From: SHZL01 sp963815185
GTDB taxonomy: Bacteria > Pseudomonadota > Gammaproteobacteria > Xanthomonadales > SZUA-36
DNA length: 64,000 nucleotides
Direction: 5' to 3'
Assembly: GCA_963815185.1 (NCBI GenBank)
Contig: CAWFGC010000011.1
Span: 62,001 to 126,000 of the forward strand
Shown here: positions 45,945 to 56,247 of the stretch, piece by piece
How the letters are laid out: every line of letters starts with the position of its first letter
How positions within the stretch are numbered: position 1 is the first letter of the stretch
The notes under the pieces: generated by a model
Database searches by the model: none
Told to the model about the DNA's origin: nothing
Seen by the model: the letters and a program-made list of their open reading frames with translations, nothing else
Translations under genes and position numbers: made by a program

Positions 45945-47665
45945 TGAGCAGCGGCAAAAACAGCGCGCCGGTGACAAGGCTGTATGCTTTTCTGCTGGTC
46001 TTCATGCTGTGCTCGGTTGCGCTGATCGCTCGCGCGGTGAACCTGCAGGTTACGGAAACGGATTTCCTGCAAGGTCAGGGTGAGGCGCGATTTCTGCGGG
46101 AAGTGGTGGTACCCACACGCCGCGGTAACATTCTCGACCGCACAGGCGAGCCTCTGGCGGTCAGCACACCGGTCGATTCGGTTTGGGTGCAACCCAGGGA
46201 ATTACTGCAGGCGCCAGAGCATATCACTACCCTGGCGCAGGTGCTGGGCGCGGATGCAGGCGATATCGAGCGCCGGTTGACACAACGATCCGGCCGTGAA
46301 TTTGTCTGGCTGCGCCGGCGTTTGCACCCGGATCTGGCCGCGGAGATTAAAGCCCTTGACCTGCCGGGGGTGTATCTGCAAAAAGAGTACCGGCGTTTTT
46401 ATCCCACCGGTGAAGTCTCTGCGCATGTCATCGGGTTTACCAACATCGACGATGTCGGCCAGGAAGGCCTGGAGTTGACCTACAACGATTGGTTGCAGGG
46501 CAAGCCTGGACTCAAACGCGTGATACGGGACCGGCTCGGGCGTACGGTTGAGCATTCCGAAGTGTTGCATGAGGCGGTACACGGTCATGATCTTGTTCTG
46601 ACCATCGACCGCCGCTTGCAATACCTTGCTTACCGCGAGTTGAAGCGAACCGTGCTCAAGCACCGCGCGCATTCTGGTTCGATCGTGATGCTCGATATCG
46701 CCTCGGGGGAAGTACTGGCCATGGTCAACCAGCCGGCGTTCAACCCGAATCAGCCGAGCGGCGAAAGCGATGGCATGCGCAATCGTGCGCTGACCGATGT
46801 GTTCGAACCCGGTTCCGTGATGAAACCCTTTTCGGTGGCGGCCGCACTGGAAAGTGGCTTGTTCAAGCCGGACACACCGGTCGATACGACTCCCGGGACG
46901 ATCAACGTTTCCGGTCACACCATCAGCGATCACCGCAATTACGGTCCCATCGATGTCACCCGAATCATCACCAAGTCGTCAAATGTTGGTGCGACCAAGC
47001 TTGCGCTGCAATTGAAACCTGAGCAGTTGTGGAGCGTCTATGACCGCTTTGGCTTCGGCGAGGTAACAGGCATCGGTTTTCCCGGTGAGTCGGCTGGCGT
47101 ATTGCGTAATTATCAGCGCTGGCGACGGGTGGAACAGGCAACGCTTTCCTATGGTTATGGATTGTCGGTTACCGCCCTGCAGTTAGCCAGCGCCTTTGCC
47201 GCTCTGGCTGACGACGGCCGCATGCGCCGGCCCAGTCTGATCCAGGGCGCCGACAATCCAGCAGTATCCATCATGGATTCAGAGATCGCTCATGAGATTT
47301 CCGTGATGCTGGAAACCGTCACTGGTCCGGAGGGTACGGGCAAGGCTGCGCGCATTGCCAATTACCGTGTATCGGGCAAAACAGGCACTTCACGCAAGGC
47401 CAGCGCGACGGGATATGCATCGCATTACATTGCCACCTTTGCCGGGTTTGCCCCGTCCAGCAATCCGAAACTCGTGGCGGTGGTGACCATCGACGACCCC
47501 AGCGACGGGGAATATTACGGTGGACTGGTTGCTGCCCCCCTGTTTTCCACCGTCATGAGCGGTGCCTTGAGGCTATTGAACATCCCACCCGATAGTTTTG
47601 AGGGTGCGCTGGTCCAGGTCGGTCATGCAACGGACGACCATGATTCTGACGGAGGTGGGGATTGA
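45944..47665 (+). CDS. ftsI: septal peptidoglycan transpeptidase FtsI (PBP3)
   Basis: A 573-residue class B penicillin-binding protein. A membrane helix (about 13-32) is followed by the pedestal domain (RGNILDRTGEPLAVSTPVDSVW) and the transpeptidase domain with SVMK (Ser291-Lys294), SSN at 345-347 and KTGT at 479-482. It crosslinks septal peptidoglycan with FtsW. The frame is intact. It overlaps ftsL and murE by a few bases. The C-terminal tail is acidic and ends DDHDSDGGGD. Confidence 0.95.
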   Translation: MSSGKNSAPVTRLYAFLLVFMLCSVALIARAVNLQVTETDFLQGQGEARFLREVVVPTRRGNILDRTGEPLAVSTPVDSVWVQPRELLQAPEHITTLAQVLGADAGDIERRLTQRSGREFVWLRRRLHPDLAAEIKALDLPGVYLQKEYRRFYPTGEVSAHVIGFTNIDDVGQEGLELTYNDWLQGKPGLKRVIRDRLGRTVEHSEVLHEAVHGHDLVLTIDRRLQYLAYRELKRTVLKHRAHSGSIVMLDIASGEVLAMVNQPAFNPNQPSGESDGMRNRALTDVFEPGSVMKPFSVAAALESGLFKPDTPVDTTPGTINVSGHTISDHRNYGPIDVTRIITKSSNVGATKLALQLKPEQLWSVYDRFGFGEVTGIGFPGESAGVLRNYQRWRRVEQATLSYGYGLSVTALQLASAFAALADDGRMRRPSLIQGADNPAVSIMDSEIAHEISVMLETVTGPEGTGKAARIANYRVSGKTGTSRKASATGYASHYIATFAGFAPSSNPKLVAVVTIDDPSDGEYYGGLVAAPLFSTVMSGALRLLNIPPDSFEGALVQVGHATDDHDSDGGGD

Positions 47666-49125
47666 GCTGCCCGATGAGTCTTGCAACTCTGTTGGAGGGA
47701 TGGTGCGATTCGCCACCGCGGCTGACCGTCGACGGCTTGAGCCTGGATTCGAAGCGTGTGCGTGCGGGCGACGCATTCATCGCTGTTGCCGGAGCGACAA
47801 CGCACGGGATGGTCTTTGCCGAGGAAGCGCAGGCAAGGGGCGCCCGTGTCATTATCCACGATGGCCTGGCGCCGGTACCGGAACTTGGCATTCCCCAGAT
47901 TGGCATCGAAGGTTTGGGCAAGTTGCTGTCGCGACTTGCCGCACGCTTTTTCCATTGCCCTTCGGATCGCCTGACCATCGCCGGGGTGACCGGTACCAAC
48001 GGCAAGACCTCAACCGCGCATTTTATCGCGCAGGCCTGGCAGCGCTCCCGTGGCAAGGCCGGCCTGATTGGCACCATCGGCTATGGTCCTCTGTGCCGGC
48101 TGAAGCCGGCGGCGCTGACAACGCCGGACCCCATTTCGATGCAAAGCATGCTGGCGGAGTGTATCGATGACGGTGTCGAGCAGGTCGCGATGGAAGCATC
48201 CTCCCATGCGCTGGAGCAGGGCCGTTGCGCAGATATCGCCTTTGCTGCCGCAGTGTTTACCAACCTGAGCCGGGATCACCTCGACTATCACGGCAACATG
48301 GAACGGTATGCGGCTGCCAAGCGCCGGCTGTTCACGGACTGCCAGCCGGGATTCGCAGTGATCAATGCCGACGACGAATTTGGCCGCAGCCTGATTGCGG
48401 AGCTTGCCGGAACACTCGAAGTGATGAGCTATGGCACCAACGGCTCATCTGAATTGCGCGGGGCCGTGATGCAAATGGATTCCTCGGGCATGACGGTGAA
48501 AATCTCCAGTCCCTGGGGCGAAGGCACGATACACACAGGCCTTCTGGGCCGCTTCAACGTCTCCAATTTGTTGGCCGCAGCCGGTGTGCTGGCTCTGCTT
48601 GGAATGCCCTGGAGCGAGGTCATGCATCAACTGGAAATGATGCACCCGGTACCCGGGCGAATGCACTGCCTTGGCGGCGAGCATGACCAGCCGCTGGTGG
48701 TCGTCGATTTTGCCCATACGCCGGACGCGCTGAAACAGGCACTGACCGCACTGCGGGCGCATTTGCACGGCCGCCTCACTTGCGTGTTTGGCTGTGGCGG
48801 TGACCGGGATCGTGGCAAGCGTCCATTGATGGCTGCCGTTGTGGAAAGCCTGGCTGACCGCGTGGTGGTGACCAGTGACAACCCCCGTGGCGAAAAGCCG
48901 CAAAACATATTCAGCGACATGCTGGCAGGAATGAAGACGCCCGCCAGTGCGCTGGTGATCGCGGACCGGGGTGCCGCCATCCGCCAGGCCATTCTCGATA
49001 GCCATGCCGGCGATATCGTTCTGATCGCAGGCAAGGGCCATGAAACCTACCAGGAATCCAACGGCCAACGTGTGCCGTTCAGCGATGAGGCGGCGGTTCG
49101 GGCCGTGTTGGAGGAAGCTGCATGA
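47662..49125 (+). CDS. murE: UDP-MurNAc-tripeptide synthetase MurE
   Basis: A 487-residue Mur ligase adding the third residue to the peptidoglycan stem. ATP site GVTGTNGKTST, the central domain with HLDYHGNMERYAAAK (carbamylated Lys region), and the DNPR motif in VVTSDNPRGEKP, which marks meso-diaminopimelate as the amino acid. It starts at a TTG overlapping the ftsI stop, with GGAGGTGGGG just upstream; ATG 47674 is an alternative. Its substrate is normally the product of MurD, whose gene is not in this cluster. Confidence 0.94.
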   Translation: MSCPMSLATLLEGWCDSPPRLTVDGLSLDSKRVRAGDAFIAVAGATTHGMVFAEEAQARGARVIIHDGLAPVPELGIPQIGIEGLGKLLSRLAARFFHCPSDRLTIAGVTGTNGKTSTAHFIAQAWQRSRGKAGLIGTIGYGPLCRLKPAALTTPDPISMQSMLAECIDDGVEQVAMEASSHALEQGRCADIAFAAAVFTNLSRDHLDYHGNMERYAAAKRRLFTDCQPGFAVINADDEFGRSLIAELAGTLEVMSYGTNGSSELRGAVMQMDSSGMTVKISSPWGEGTIHTGLLGRFNVSNLLAAAGVLALLGMPWSEVMHQLEMMHPVPGRMHCLGGEHDQPLVVVDFAHTPDALKQALTALRAHLHGRLTCVFGCGGDRDRGKRPLMAAVVESLADRVVVTSDNPRGEKPQNIFSDMLAGMKTPASALVIADRGAAIRQAILDSHAGDIVLIAGKGHETYQESNGQRVPFSDEAAVRAVLEEAA

Positions 49126-50471
49126 TCCCGCTCCGTCTCAGCGAAGTTGCATCTGCACTGGGATTGCCAAAGCCGGCAACGGATCCAGTGCTGACATCGA
49201 TTGTGGCCGACAGCCGGCAAGTCGATTATGGATCATTGTTTGCCGCGCTTCCGGGCAGCCGGGTGGATGGACATGAATTTGCCCACTCCGCCGTCGGCAT
49301 GGGTGCGGTTGCTTTGCTGGTCAGCCGGCGCCTGGATATCGAGGCGCCGCAACTGGTGGTGGAGGATGCGCTCGCGGCTTTGGGCCGGATCGCACAATTG
49401 CTGCGCGACAAACTGCATCCAGTAGTCATTGGTATTACCGGCAGCAATGGCAAAACCACGGTCAAGGAAATGCTGGCGAGCATCCTGCGCCGGCAAGGGG
49501 ATGTATTGGCCACAGAGGGAAATTTCAACAATGAACTGGGTGTGCCGCTGACCTTGTTCCGGCTGCAGGAAAAGCACGATTTTGCCGTGCTCGAACTGGG
49601 CGCCAGCAAAGCCGGCGATATTGCGCATTTGGCTGCGATTGCGCAAGCGGAAATCGGCCTGGTCACCAATATCGGGCCGGCGCATCTGCAGGGCTTTGGC
49701 TCCGAGGAAGGCGTTGCGCGGGCCAAGGGTGAGTTATACGCCTCATTGCCTGTTGCCGGCTGCGCGATTGTCAACGGAGATCAGCCCTGGTGCGATTTGT
49801 GGCTTGGCCTGAATACCGCGGGTAAGGTGCTGACTTTTGGTCAAGGCAAGGAGCATGACGTCCGGCTCGACATGGGCGCGGCCGTACCTCGCATCCACAC
49901 GCCCGCCGGATCTTTTGACGCGCGCCTTACCCTGCCCGGTGCGCACAACCTGATCAACGCTGCCGCGGCGACCGCGGCTGCGGTCGCGCTGGATGTGCCC
50001 CTGGACAGGATACGCCAGGGCCTTGAAGCCGTTGCGCCGGTTCCCGGCAGACTCAATCTGATCCGGGCCGATGCCGGATGGACTGTCATCGATGACACCT
50101 ACAATGCCAATCCCGCCTCCCTGTACTCCGCATTGCAGGTCTTGTCCGGCATGCAAGGCACCGCCTGGCTGGTGTTGGGCGACATGAAAGAACTCGGCGA
50201 AGACAGCCGCAAGTTACACGCCGAAGTCGGTGACGCGGCCAGGTCCCTGGGCGTCAGTCGCATTTTTGCAATTGGGGAGATGTCCGCTCTGACCGTTGAG
50301 GCATTTGGTCACGGCGCGCAGCATTTCAGCGAGCAGTCGGCACTGGTGGCAGCGCTCAGGCAAGAACTACGGCCGGGAATCAACTGCCTGATCAAGGGTT
50401 CACGCTCGATGGGAATGGAACGCGTGGTGCAAGCGATTATCCCGGAAAAGACCTTGCGGGAGGCCTGCTGA
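49122..50471 (+). CDS. murF: UDP-MurNAc-tripeptide:D-Ala-D-Ala ligase MurF
   Basis: A 449-residue Mur ligase that adds the D-Ala-D-Ala dipeptide to complete the pentapeptide. ATP site GITGSNGKTTVKEML, EGNFNNELGVPLTL, VLELGASKAGDIAHL and the C-terminal VIDDTYNANPASL. It overlaps murE by four bases and shares one base with mraY. Frame intact. The dipeptide comes from Ddl further downstream. Confidence 0.95.
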   Translation: MIPLRLSEVASALGLPKPATDPVLTSIVADSRQVDYGSLFAALPGSRVDGHEFAHSAVGMGAVALLVSRRLDIEAPQLVVEDALAALGRIAQLLRDKLHPVVIGITGSNGKTTVKEMLASILRRQGDVLATEGNFNNELGVPLTLFRLQEKHDFAVLELGASKAGDIAHLAAIAQAEIGLVTNIGPAHLQGFGSEEGVARAKGELYASLPVAGCAIVNGDQPWCDLWLGLNTAGKVLTFGQGKEHDVRLDMGAAVPRIHTPAGSFDARLTLPGAHNLINAAAATAAAVALDVPLDRIRQGLEAVAPVPGRLNLIRADAGWTVIDDTYNANPASLYSALQVLSGMQGTAWLVLGDMKELGEDSRKLHAEVGDAARSLGVSRIFAIGEMSALTVEAFGHGAQHFSEQSALVAALRQELRPGINCLIKGSRSMGMERVVQAIIPEKTLREAC

Positions 50472-51553
50472 TGCTGCTGTGGCTGTTCCACACACTGGCC
50501 GGGATCAATCCGGGTTTCAATGTGTTCGGCTATATCACGCTGCGCATCATTCTGAGCGCCTTGACCGCGTTGCTGATTTCGCTGTTTCTTGGGCCTGCAT
50601 TCATACGCCGCCTGGTGCGGGGACAGGCGGGACAACCGATTCGGGAGTTGGGGCCGAAAAGCCACCTGGTAAAAGCCGGCACGCCCACCATGGGCGGCGC
50701 ATTGATTCTCTTCTCGATTGTATCCTCCACCTTGCTGTGGGCGGATCTGGGCAACCGTTACGTCTGGATCGTGTTGCTGGTTACCCTGGCTTTCGGCCTG
50801 ATCGGGTGGCTGGATGACTACCGCAAACTGGTGCTGCAGGATTCTCGCGGACTGCCGGCACGCTGGAAATACCTGGCGCAGTCGGTGTTCGGTCTGGCGG
50901 CATCCTTCTTCCTGTACGAATCGGCCGATGTGCCGGCTGCGACCGAATTGATCGTGCCATTCTTCAAGGGCATTGCGATCCCGCTTGGTGCCTTGTACGT
51001 GGTTACGACGTATTTCATGGTCGTGGGATTCTCCAATGCAGTGAACCTGACCGACGGGCTCGACGGTCTGGCCATCATGCCTTCCGTGTTTCTCGCGGCT
51101 GCTCTCGGTATTTTTGCTTACGTCGCCGGCAATTCCGTCTTTTCATCCTATCTCGCCACGCCATCGATACCGGGGGCCGGTGAATTGTCCATTTTCTGCG
51201 GCGCCCTGGGCGGCGCGGGCCTGGGGTTCCTCTGGTTCAACACGTATCCCGCGCAGATTTTCATGGGCGACATTGGCGCACTTGCTGTCGGCGCGGCACT
51301 GGGTCTGGTTGCGGTGGTGGTGCGGCAGGAACTGGTGTTCATACTGATGGCCGGGGTCTTCGTCATGGAAACCGTTTCCGTGATCCTGCAGGTAGCCTCT
51401 TTCAAGCTTACAGGCAAACGCATTTTTCGCATGGCGCCGATTCACCATCATTTTGAACTCAAAGGCTGGCCTGAACCCCGCGTTATTGTCCGGTTCTGGA
51501 TCATCTCGGTCATTCTCGTCCTGGCCGGCCTTGCAACACTGAAAATCCGATGA
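50471..51553 (+). CDS. mraY: phospho-MurNAc-pentapeptide translocase MraY
   Basis: A 360-residue integral membrane enzyme that moves phospho-MurNAc-pentapeptide onto undecaprenyl phosphate to give lipid I. About ten helices; conserved loops KAGTPTMGGALIL, GWLDDYRKL (catalytic Asp pair), NAVNLTDGLDGLA and the HHHFEL-type APIHHHFELKGWPE near the end. The stop overlaps the ATG of ftsW (ATGA). In most gammaproteobacteria murD comes next; here ftsW follows directly. Confidence 0.96.
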   Translation: MLLWLFHTLAGINPGFNVFGYITLRIILSALTALLISLFLGPAFIRRLVRGQAGQPIRELGPKSHLVKAGTPTMGGALILFSIVSSTLLWADLGNRYVWIVLLVTLAFGLIGWLDDYRKLVLQDSRGLPARWKYLAQSVFGLAASFFLYESADVPAATELIVPFFKGIAIPLGALYVVTTYFMVVGFSNAVNLTDGLDGLAIMPSVFLAAALGIFAYVAGNSVFSSYLATPSIPGAGELSIFCGALGGAGLGFLWFNTYPAQIFMGDIGALAVGAALGLVAVVVRQELVFILMAGVFVMETVSVILQVASFKLTGKRIFRMAPIHHHFELKGWPEPRVIVRFWIISVILVLAGLATLKIR

Positions 51554-52750
51554 AGAAAATCGCAGCCTACATCACAGGCGTATCAGAAAGGTCTTGGAAG
51601 ACAGCCGGTCGGCCTTGACTCCTGGGTCCTGACGCCGGTGATGTTGTTGCTCGCCCTGGGCATAGTCATGGTCGGGTCCGCTTCGATCTCGATCGCGGAA
51701 AGCCAGAACGTCCCTGTCTACTATTACCTGTTGCGGCATTGCATATTCATTGTCATCGGCATCTCTCTGGCGCTTTCATTCCGCATCATTCCGATTGATT
51801 TTCTGCAGCGGATTTCACGTCCCCTGATGTTGATGGCGGCGCTGGCCCTGCTGTTGGTTTTCATACCTGGGGTGGGTCATACCGTCAACGGCAGTGCGCG
51901 TTGGTTGCGCCTGGGCATGGTCAATTTCCAGGCCGTCGAAGCCGTCAAACTGATGGCCATCATCTATGTGGCCGGCTACCTCACACGCAAAGCCGATCTG
52001 GTGCGCAGCCGGTTTTTCGATACTTTCAAGCCGCTGATCTTTGCCGCAGTCCTGTCCGCCATCCTGCTGATGCAGCCCGATATGGGCAGTGCCGCCGTGA
52101 TCACTGCAATCATCGCCGGCATGGTGTGGCTGGCAGGCGCAGCGTGGCGGCATATTCTGGTGCTTGGCATGTTGACGCTGCCGGCCTTTGCCTTTGCGGC
52201 CATGGAACCATACCGCTTGCGGCGCATCGTCAGTTTCATGGATCCCTGGGCAGATCCTTTCAACAGTGGTTTTCAATTGACCCAGGCGCTTATTGCCGTG
52301 GGCAGAGGCGAACTTCTTGGCGTCGGGCTTGGCGCCAGTATCCAGAAGCTTTTTTATCTCCCCGAAGCACACACCGACTTTATTTTTGCGGTATTGGCAG
52401 AAGAGTTTGGCCTGCTCGGCGTGGTTGTCGTTTTGGCATTGTTTTCATTGCTGGTGACGCGAGTGATGATCATTGGCGTCATGGCGCACCGCCGGGAACG
52501 GCCGTTCGCCGGCTTCCTGGCCTATGGGGTCGGTCTGTGGATCGGTTTGCAAGCAGTCGTCAGCATCGGCGTAAACCTCGGTGTGCTGCCTACCAAGGGG
52601 CTGACCTTGCCGCTGATCAGTTCCGGCGGCAGCAGCATTCTCATGACCCTGTTGGCCTTGGGAATGGTGCTCCGAATCAAGTACGAACTGGATCGTGATC
52701 TCGAGGTTCCGGCGCGGCGGCGTATTCACCTCAGGCGGGCCCGCCTATGA
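51550..52750 (+). CDS. ftsW: septal peptidoglycan glycosyltransferase FtsW (one frame break)
   Basis: A SEDS-family polymerase of 399 residues after correction. The ATG at 51550 overlaps the mraY stop; one extra A in the run at 51556-51559 throws the N-terminus out of frame. Removing it gives MKKSQPTSQAYQKG and then LDSWVLTPVMLLLALGIVMVGSASI. Ten helices follow, with VNGSARWLRLG, FQLTQALIAVGRGELLGVGLG, AHTDFIFAVLAEEFG and LPLISSGGSS, all typical. FtsW polymerises septal glycan with FtsI. Confidence 0.94.
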
Positions 52751-53878
52751 ATGCCTCCCGTCCCTCCCATCCCGTGCGGCACAACTCCCCGGGTACCGAA
52801 GCGGGAAGCGTGCTGATCATGGCGGGGGGAACCGGAGGGCATATTTTTCCGGGACTGGCAGTGGCCGAGTCTCTGCGCCGCCAGCAGGTTGCGGTGCGCT
52901 GGCTGGGCGCCAGGGGCGGGATGGAATGTCAGCGTGTTGCCGGCCGCCGGCTTCGCAATCAGCGTAGTGGATATTTCCGGGCTGCGCGGCAAAGGCGTGC
53001 TGCGCTGGCTGCGTCTGCCGCTGCAACTGTTCAAAGCCATCAGCCAGGCTTTTGTACTCATCGGCAGGCAACGGCCGGCCTGCGCCCTGAGTTTCGGCGG
53101 TTACGCCGCCGGCCCCGGGGGACTGGCAGCCCGTTTGCGCGGCATACCCTTGTTGGTGCATGAGCAAAACCGGATTCCAGGATTGACCAATCGGGTCCTG
53201 GCCCGTTTGGCACAGCGGGTATTTCAGGCCTTTCCGGGAACATGGCCGCAACGCTTGCAGGCCACCACATGTGGCAATCCGGTGCGTCAGGCAGTGGCCG
53301 ATATCGCCGCGCCGGCCGTGCGGCTGCAGGCTCGTTCCGGCAAGCCACGATTGCTGATCACGGGCGGTAGCCAGGGCGCGCGCACGCTGAACCGGGTCCT
53401 GCCGCAGGCAATCAAGCACCTCAAGAATGCGGCGATCCCGGAAATTCGTCATCAGGCAGGCAAAGGCTGGGTTCAGGAGACCGCGCAGGCCTACGCCGCG
53501 GCGGGGGTAAGCGCCGAGGTAGAGGAATTCATTGAAGACATGGCGCAGGCCTATGCCTGGGCCGATCTGGTGGTTTGCCGTGCCGGGGCTTTGACGGTTT
53601 CTGAACTCGCCGCTGCCGGTATCGGGTCCGTACTGGTGCCTTATCCGCACGCGGTCGATGATCACCAGACGCGCAACGCCTCCTACCTGGTCGATGTCGA
53701 TGCGGCACGCCTCTTGCCGGAATCGCAATGTGAACCGCTGACGCTCAGCCGATTGCTGCAAGACCTGCTCGGCGATCGCAGTTGTCTGATGCGCATGGCC
53801 CAGTCGGCGCGCTCGGTGGCCATGCCGGACGCCGCCGAACGCGTCGCAAGGGTTTGCCTGGAGTATGCCCAGCCATGA
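52747..53878 (+). CDS. murG: lipid II synthase MurG (one frame break)
   Basis: A 376-residue GT-B glycosyltransferase that adds GlcNAc to lipid I. The N-terminal GGTGGHIFPGLAVAESL loop is clear. A +1 break near 52928 moves the frame from WLGARGGMEC to LPAAGFAISVVDISGLRGKG. The rest is continuous: FGGYAAGPGGLAA, HEQNRIPGLTN, ITGGSQGARTLN, CRAGALTVSELAAAG and LVPYPHAVDDHQTRNA. It has a longer N-terminal extension (about 20 residues) than E. coli MurG. Overlaps ftsW and murC. Confidence 0.94.
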
Positions 53879-55309
53879 ACGTTCGCGGCTCAAGCCTACA
53901 ACCCATGCGGCGCATCAACCGCGTCCACCTGGTTGGCATCGGCGGTGCAGGCATGAGCGGGATCGCTGAAGTATTGGTCAATCTTGGGTTTGAAGTCAGC
54001 GGGTCCGATCTGGCTGATAGCAGCACCACCCGCCATTTGCTGCAACTGGGAGCGACGATTTACCAGGCTCACGATAAAGCCAACATCAAGGGCGCGGATG
54101 TGCTGGTCGTGTCAAGCGCGATCAGCCCGGATAACGCGGAAGTAACCGCCGCCCGGGAACAGCGTATCCCGGTGGTGCCGAGAGCAGAAATGCTGGCCGA
54201 ACTGATGCGTTTTCGCCGCGGAATCGCCGTGGCCGGAACCCATGGCAAGACCACTACGACCAGCCTCACGGCCAGCCTGTTGGCGGAAGCCGGTCTGGAT
54301 CCAACCTTCGTGATTGGCGGCTTGCTCAATGCCTGGGGCAGCCATGCCCGATTGGGAGCCGGCGAGTACCTGGTCGCTGAAGCAGATGAAAGTGACGGAT
54401 CCTTTCTGTTGCTGCAACCAGTGGTGGCGCTGGTGACCAACATCGACCGCGACCACCTGGATAACTATGACGGCAGTTTTGAAAACCTGAAGAAATCCTT
54501 TCTGGAATTCCTTCATCATTTGCCATTTTATGGCGCTGCCGTTCTGTGCCTGGATGATCCCCACACGGCGGCCATAATCCCTGCCGTAACGCGCGCCGTA
54601 GTGACTTATGGATTGTCCGAAAAAGCCGATGTCAGGGCATCGGAAGTGCAACAGCAGGGCCGTATGATGCATTTCAATCTGCATCTGCCTGCCGATGACA
54701 ACTGTCACCGTGTCTGCTTGAATCTTCCCGGCGAGCACAACGTGCGCAATGCCCTCGGTGCCATTGCGATTGTGTGGGAACTGGGTGTCGATGTAGCCGC
54801 GGTAATCGGCAGTCTTTCGCACTTCCAGGGTATTGGCCGGCGCTTCGCCGAGGTCGGAACATTTGCCTTACCGGAAGGTGAGGTCATGGTGATTGAAGAC
54901 TATGGTCACCACCCATCGGAATTGCAGGCAACATTGACCGCGGCACGAAACGGCTGGCCAGACATGCGCCTGGTCGCCGTGTTCCAGCCGCACCGGTTCA
55001 GCAGGACCCGAGACCTGTTCGATGATTTTGTCCAGGTGCTTTCGGAAGCGGACCTGGTGGTGCTGACCAACGTGTATGCGGCCGGTGAACGAGCCCTGGA
55101 AGGGATTGACAGCCGGGCGCTGTGCCAGTCGATTCGTGCGCGTGGAAAAGTCGATCCCATCCTCATTCCGGAAGTAGCAGACATTGCCGGTGGAATTGCC
55201 TTCGATGTTGCTGGGTGGGGACCTGGTATTGCTGCTGGGAGCTGGCAATATCGGCCAGGTTGCCGAACGAATCCGCACACACGGTTTTTCCACGGAGGAA
55301 GCGGCATGA
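53875..55309 (+). CDS. murC: UDP-MurNAc:L-alanine ligase MurC (one frame break near the end)
   Basis: A 477-residue Mur ligase that adds the first amino acid. Motifs: HLVGIGGAGMSGIAEVL, GTHGKTTTTSLTASLL, EADESDGSFL, NIDRDHLDNY and EDYGHHPSELQATL. Near 55201 a +1 break ruins the last 35 residues; the other frame reads MLLGGDLVLLLGAGNIGQVAE and stops at TGA 55307-55309, overlapping the ddl ATG. Without the correction murC runs straight into ddl and looks like a MurC-Ddl fusion, which it is not. A second possible start is ATG 53905. Confidence 0.94.
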
Positions 55310-56247
55310 GCATCAAGCCGGCACTGAAGATCACGGATGCTGCTGAGTTCGGGCAGGTGGGTCTGGTCATCGGCGGAGACAGCGCCGAGCGTGAAGTTTC
55401 GCTCAATGGTGGCCGGGCAGTGGCTGCGGCGCTGGAACGCAAAGGCATAACGCACCAGGTATTTGACGGGCCTTTGGCCTTGTTCGAAGGGATCAGGCAG
55501 GGACGTGTCGACCGTGTTTTCAATTTGCTGCATGGACCGGGTGGGGAGGATGGAACACTGCAGGGCGCCTTGCAACTGATGGGTGTTCCGTATACAGGAG
55601 CCGATCTGGCTTCTTCCGCCTTGACGATGGACAAAGTGCGATCCAAATGGGTGTGGGAGCGCAACGGCATCCCGACGCCGCCGTTCATGCATTTCGGCCT
55701 GGAGGAGAATGACTTCCAAAGAGCACTGGATGTGTTCGGCCTGCCTGTATTCGTGAAGCCAACGGGCCTGGGTTCCAGTATCGGGATTTCAAAAGTGAAT
55801 TCCGAGCAGGATTTGAACGACGCTACTGCGTTGGCGCGATCCTATGGTCCCGTGATCATCATCGAAAAGGAAATCCGTGGCGGCGAATACTTTGTCGGCG
55901 TACTGGAACGGCTCACGCTGCCTCTGATCCGGGTGGTTACGCCGCGCGAATTCTATGACTACACCGCCAAGTACGAATCGGATGAAACGCAGTACCACTG
56001 CCCTTGCGGACTGTCGGCAGAAACGGAACTGTCGCTGCAAACCCAGGCCCTGCGTGCGTTTGATCTGTTGGGTGCGTCTGGATGGGGCAGGGTGGATCTT
56101 CTGCTGGACGAGATGGAGCAGCCCTGGTTTCTGGAAATCAATACCACGCCCGGTATGACAGATCACAGCCTGGTTCCGCAGGCGGCGTCGCAGATGGGAA
56201 TCGATTTCGATGAACTTGTCTGGCGCATTCTGGAGACCAGCCTGTGA
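55306..56247 (+). CDS. ddl: D-alanine--D-alanine ligase
   Basis: A 313-residue ATP-grasp ligase, the usual size. Motifs: VGLVIGGDSAEREVSLNGG, LLHGPGGEDGTLQGALQLMGVPYTG, KPTGLGSSIGISKV, ATP-grasp lysines in VIIIEKEIRGGEYFVGVL and the metal site WFLEINTTPGMTDHSLVP. It makes the dipeptide used by MurF. The ATG overlaps the corrected murC stop by four bases and its own stop overlaps the ftsQ GTG. Its place in the dcw cluster suggests the DdlB form. Confidence 0.95.
   Translation: MSIKPALKITDAAEFGQVGLVIGGDSAEREVSLNGGRAVAAALERKGITHQVFDGPLALFEGIRQGRVDRVFNLLHGPGGEDGTLQGALQLMGVPYTGADLASSALTMDKVRSKWVWERNGIPTPPFMHFGLEENDFQRALDVFGLPVFVKPTGLGSSIGISKVNSEQDLNDATALARSYGPVIIIEKEIRGGEYFVGVLERLTLPLIRVVTPREFYDYTAKYESDETQYHCPCGLSAETELSLQTQALRAFDLLGASGWGRVDLLLDEMEQPWFLEINTTPGMTDHSLVPQAASQMGIDFDELVWRILETSL

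Noticed and set aside
53875..56247. A MurC-Ddl fusion protein of about 790 residues
   Set aside because: True fusions exist in chlamydiae, but here one inserted base near 55201 hides the real murC end. The other frame carries the normal MurC ending and stops in an ATGA overlap with a full-size ddl.
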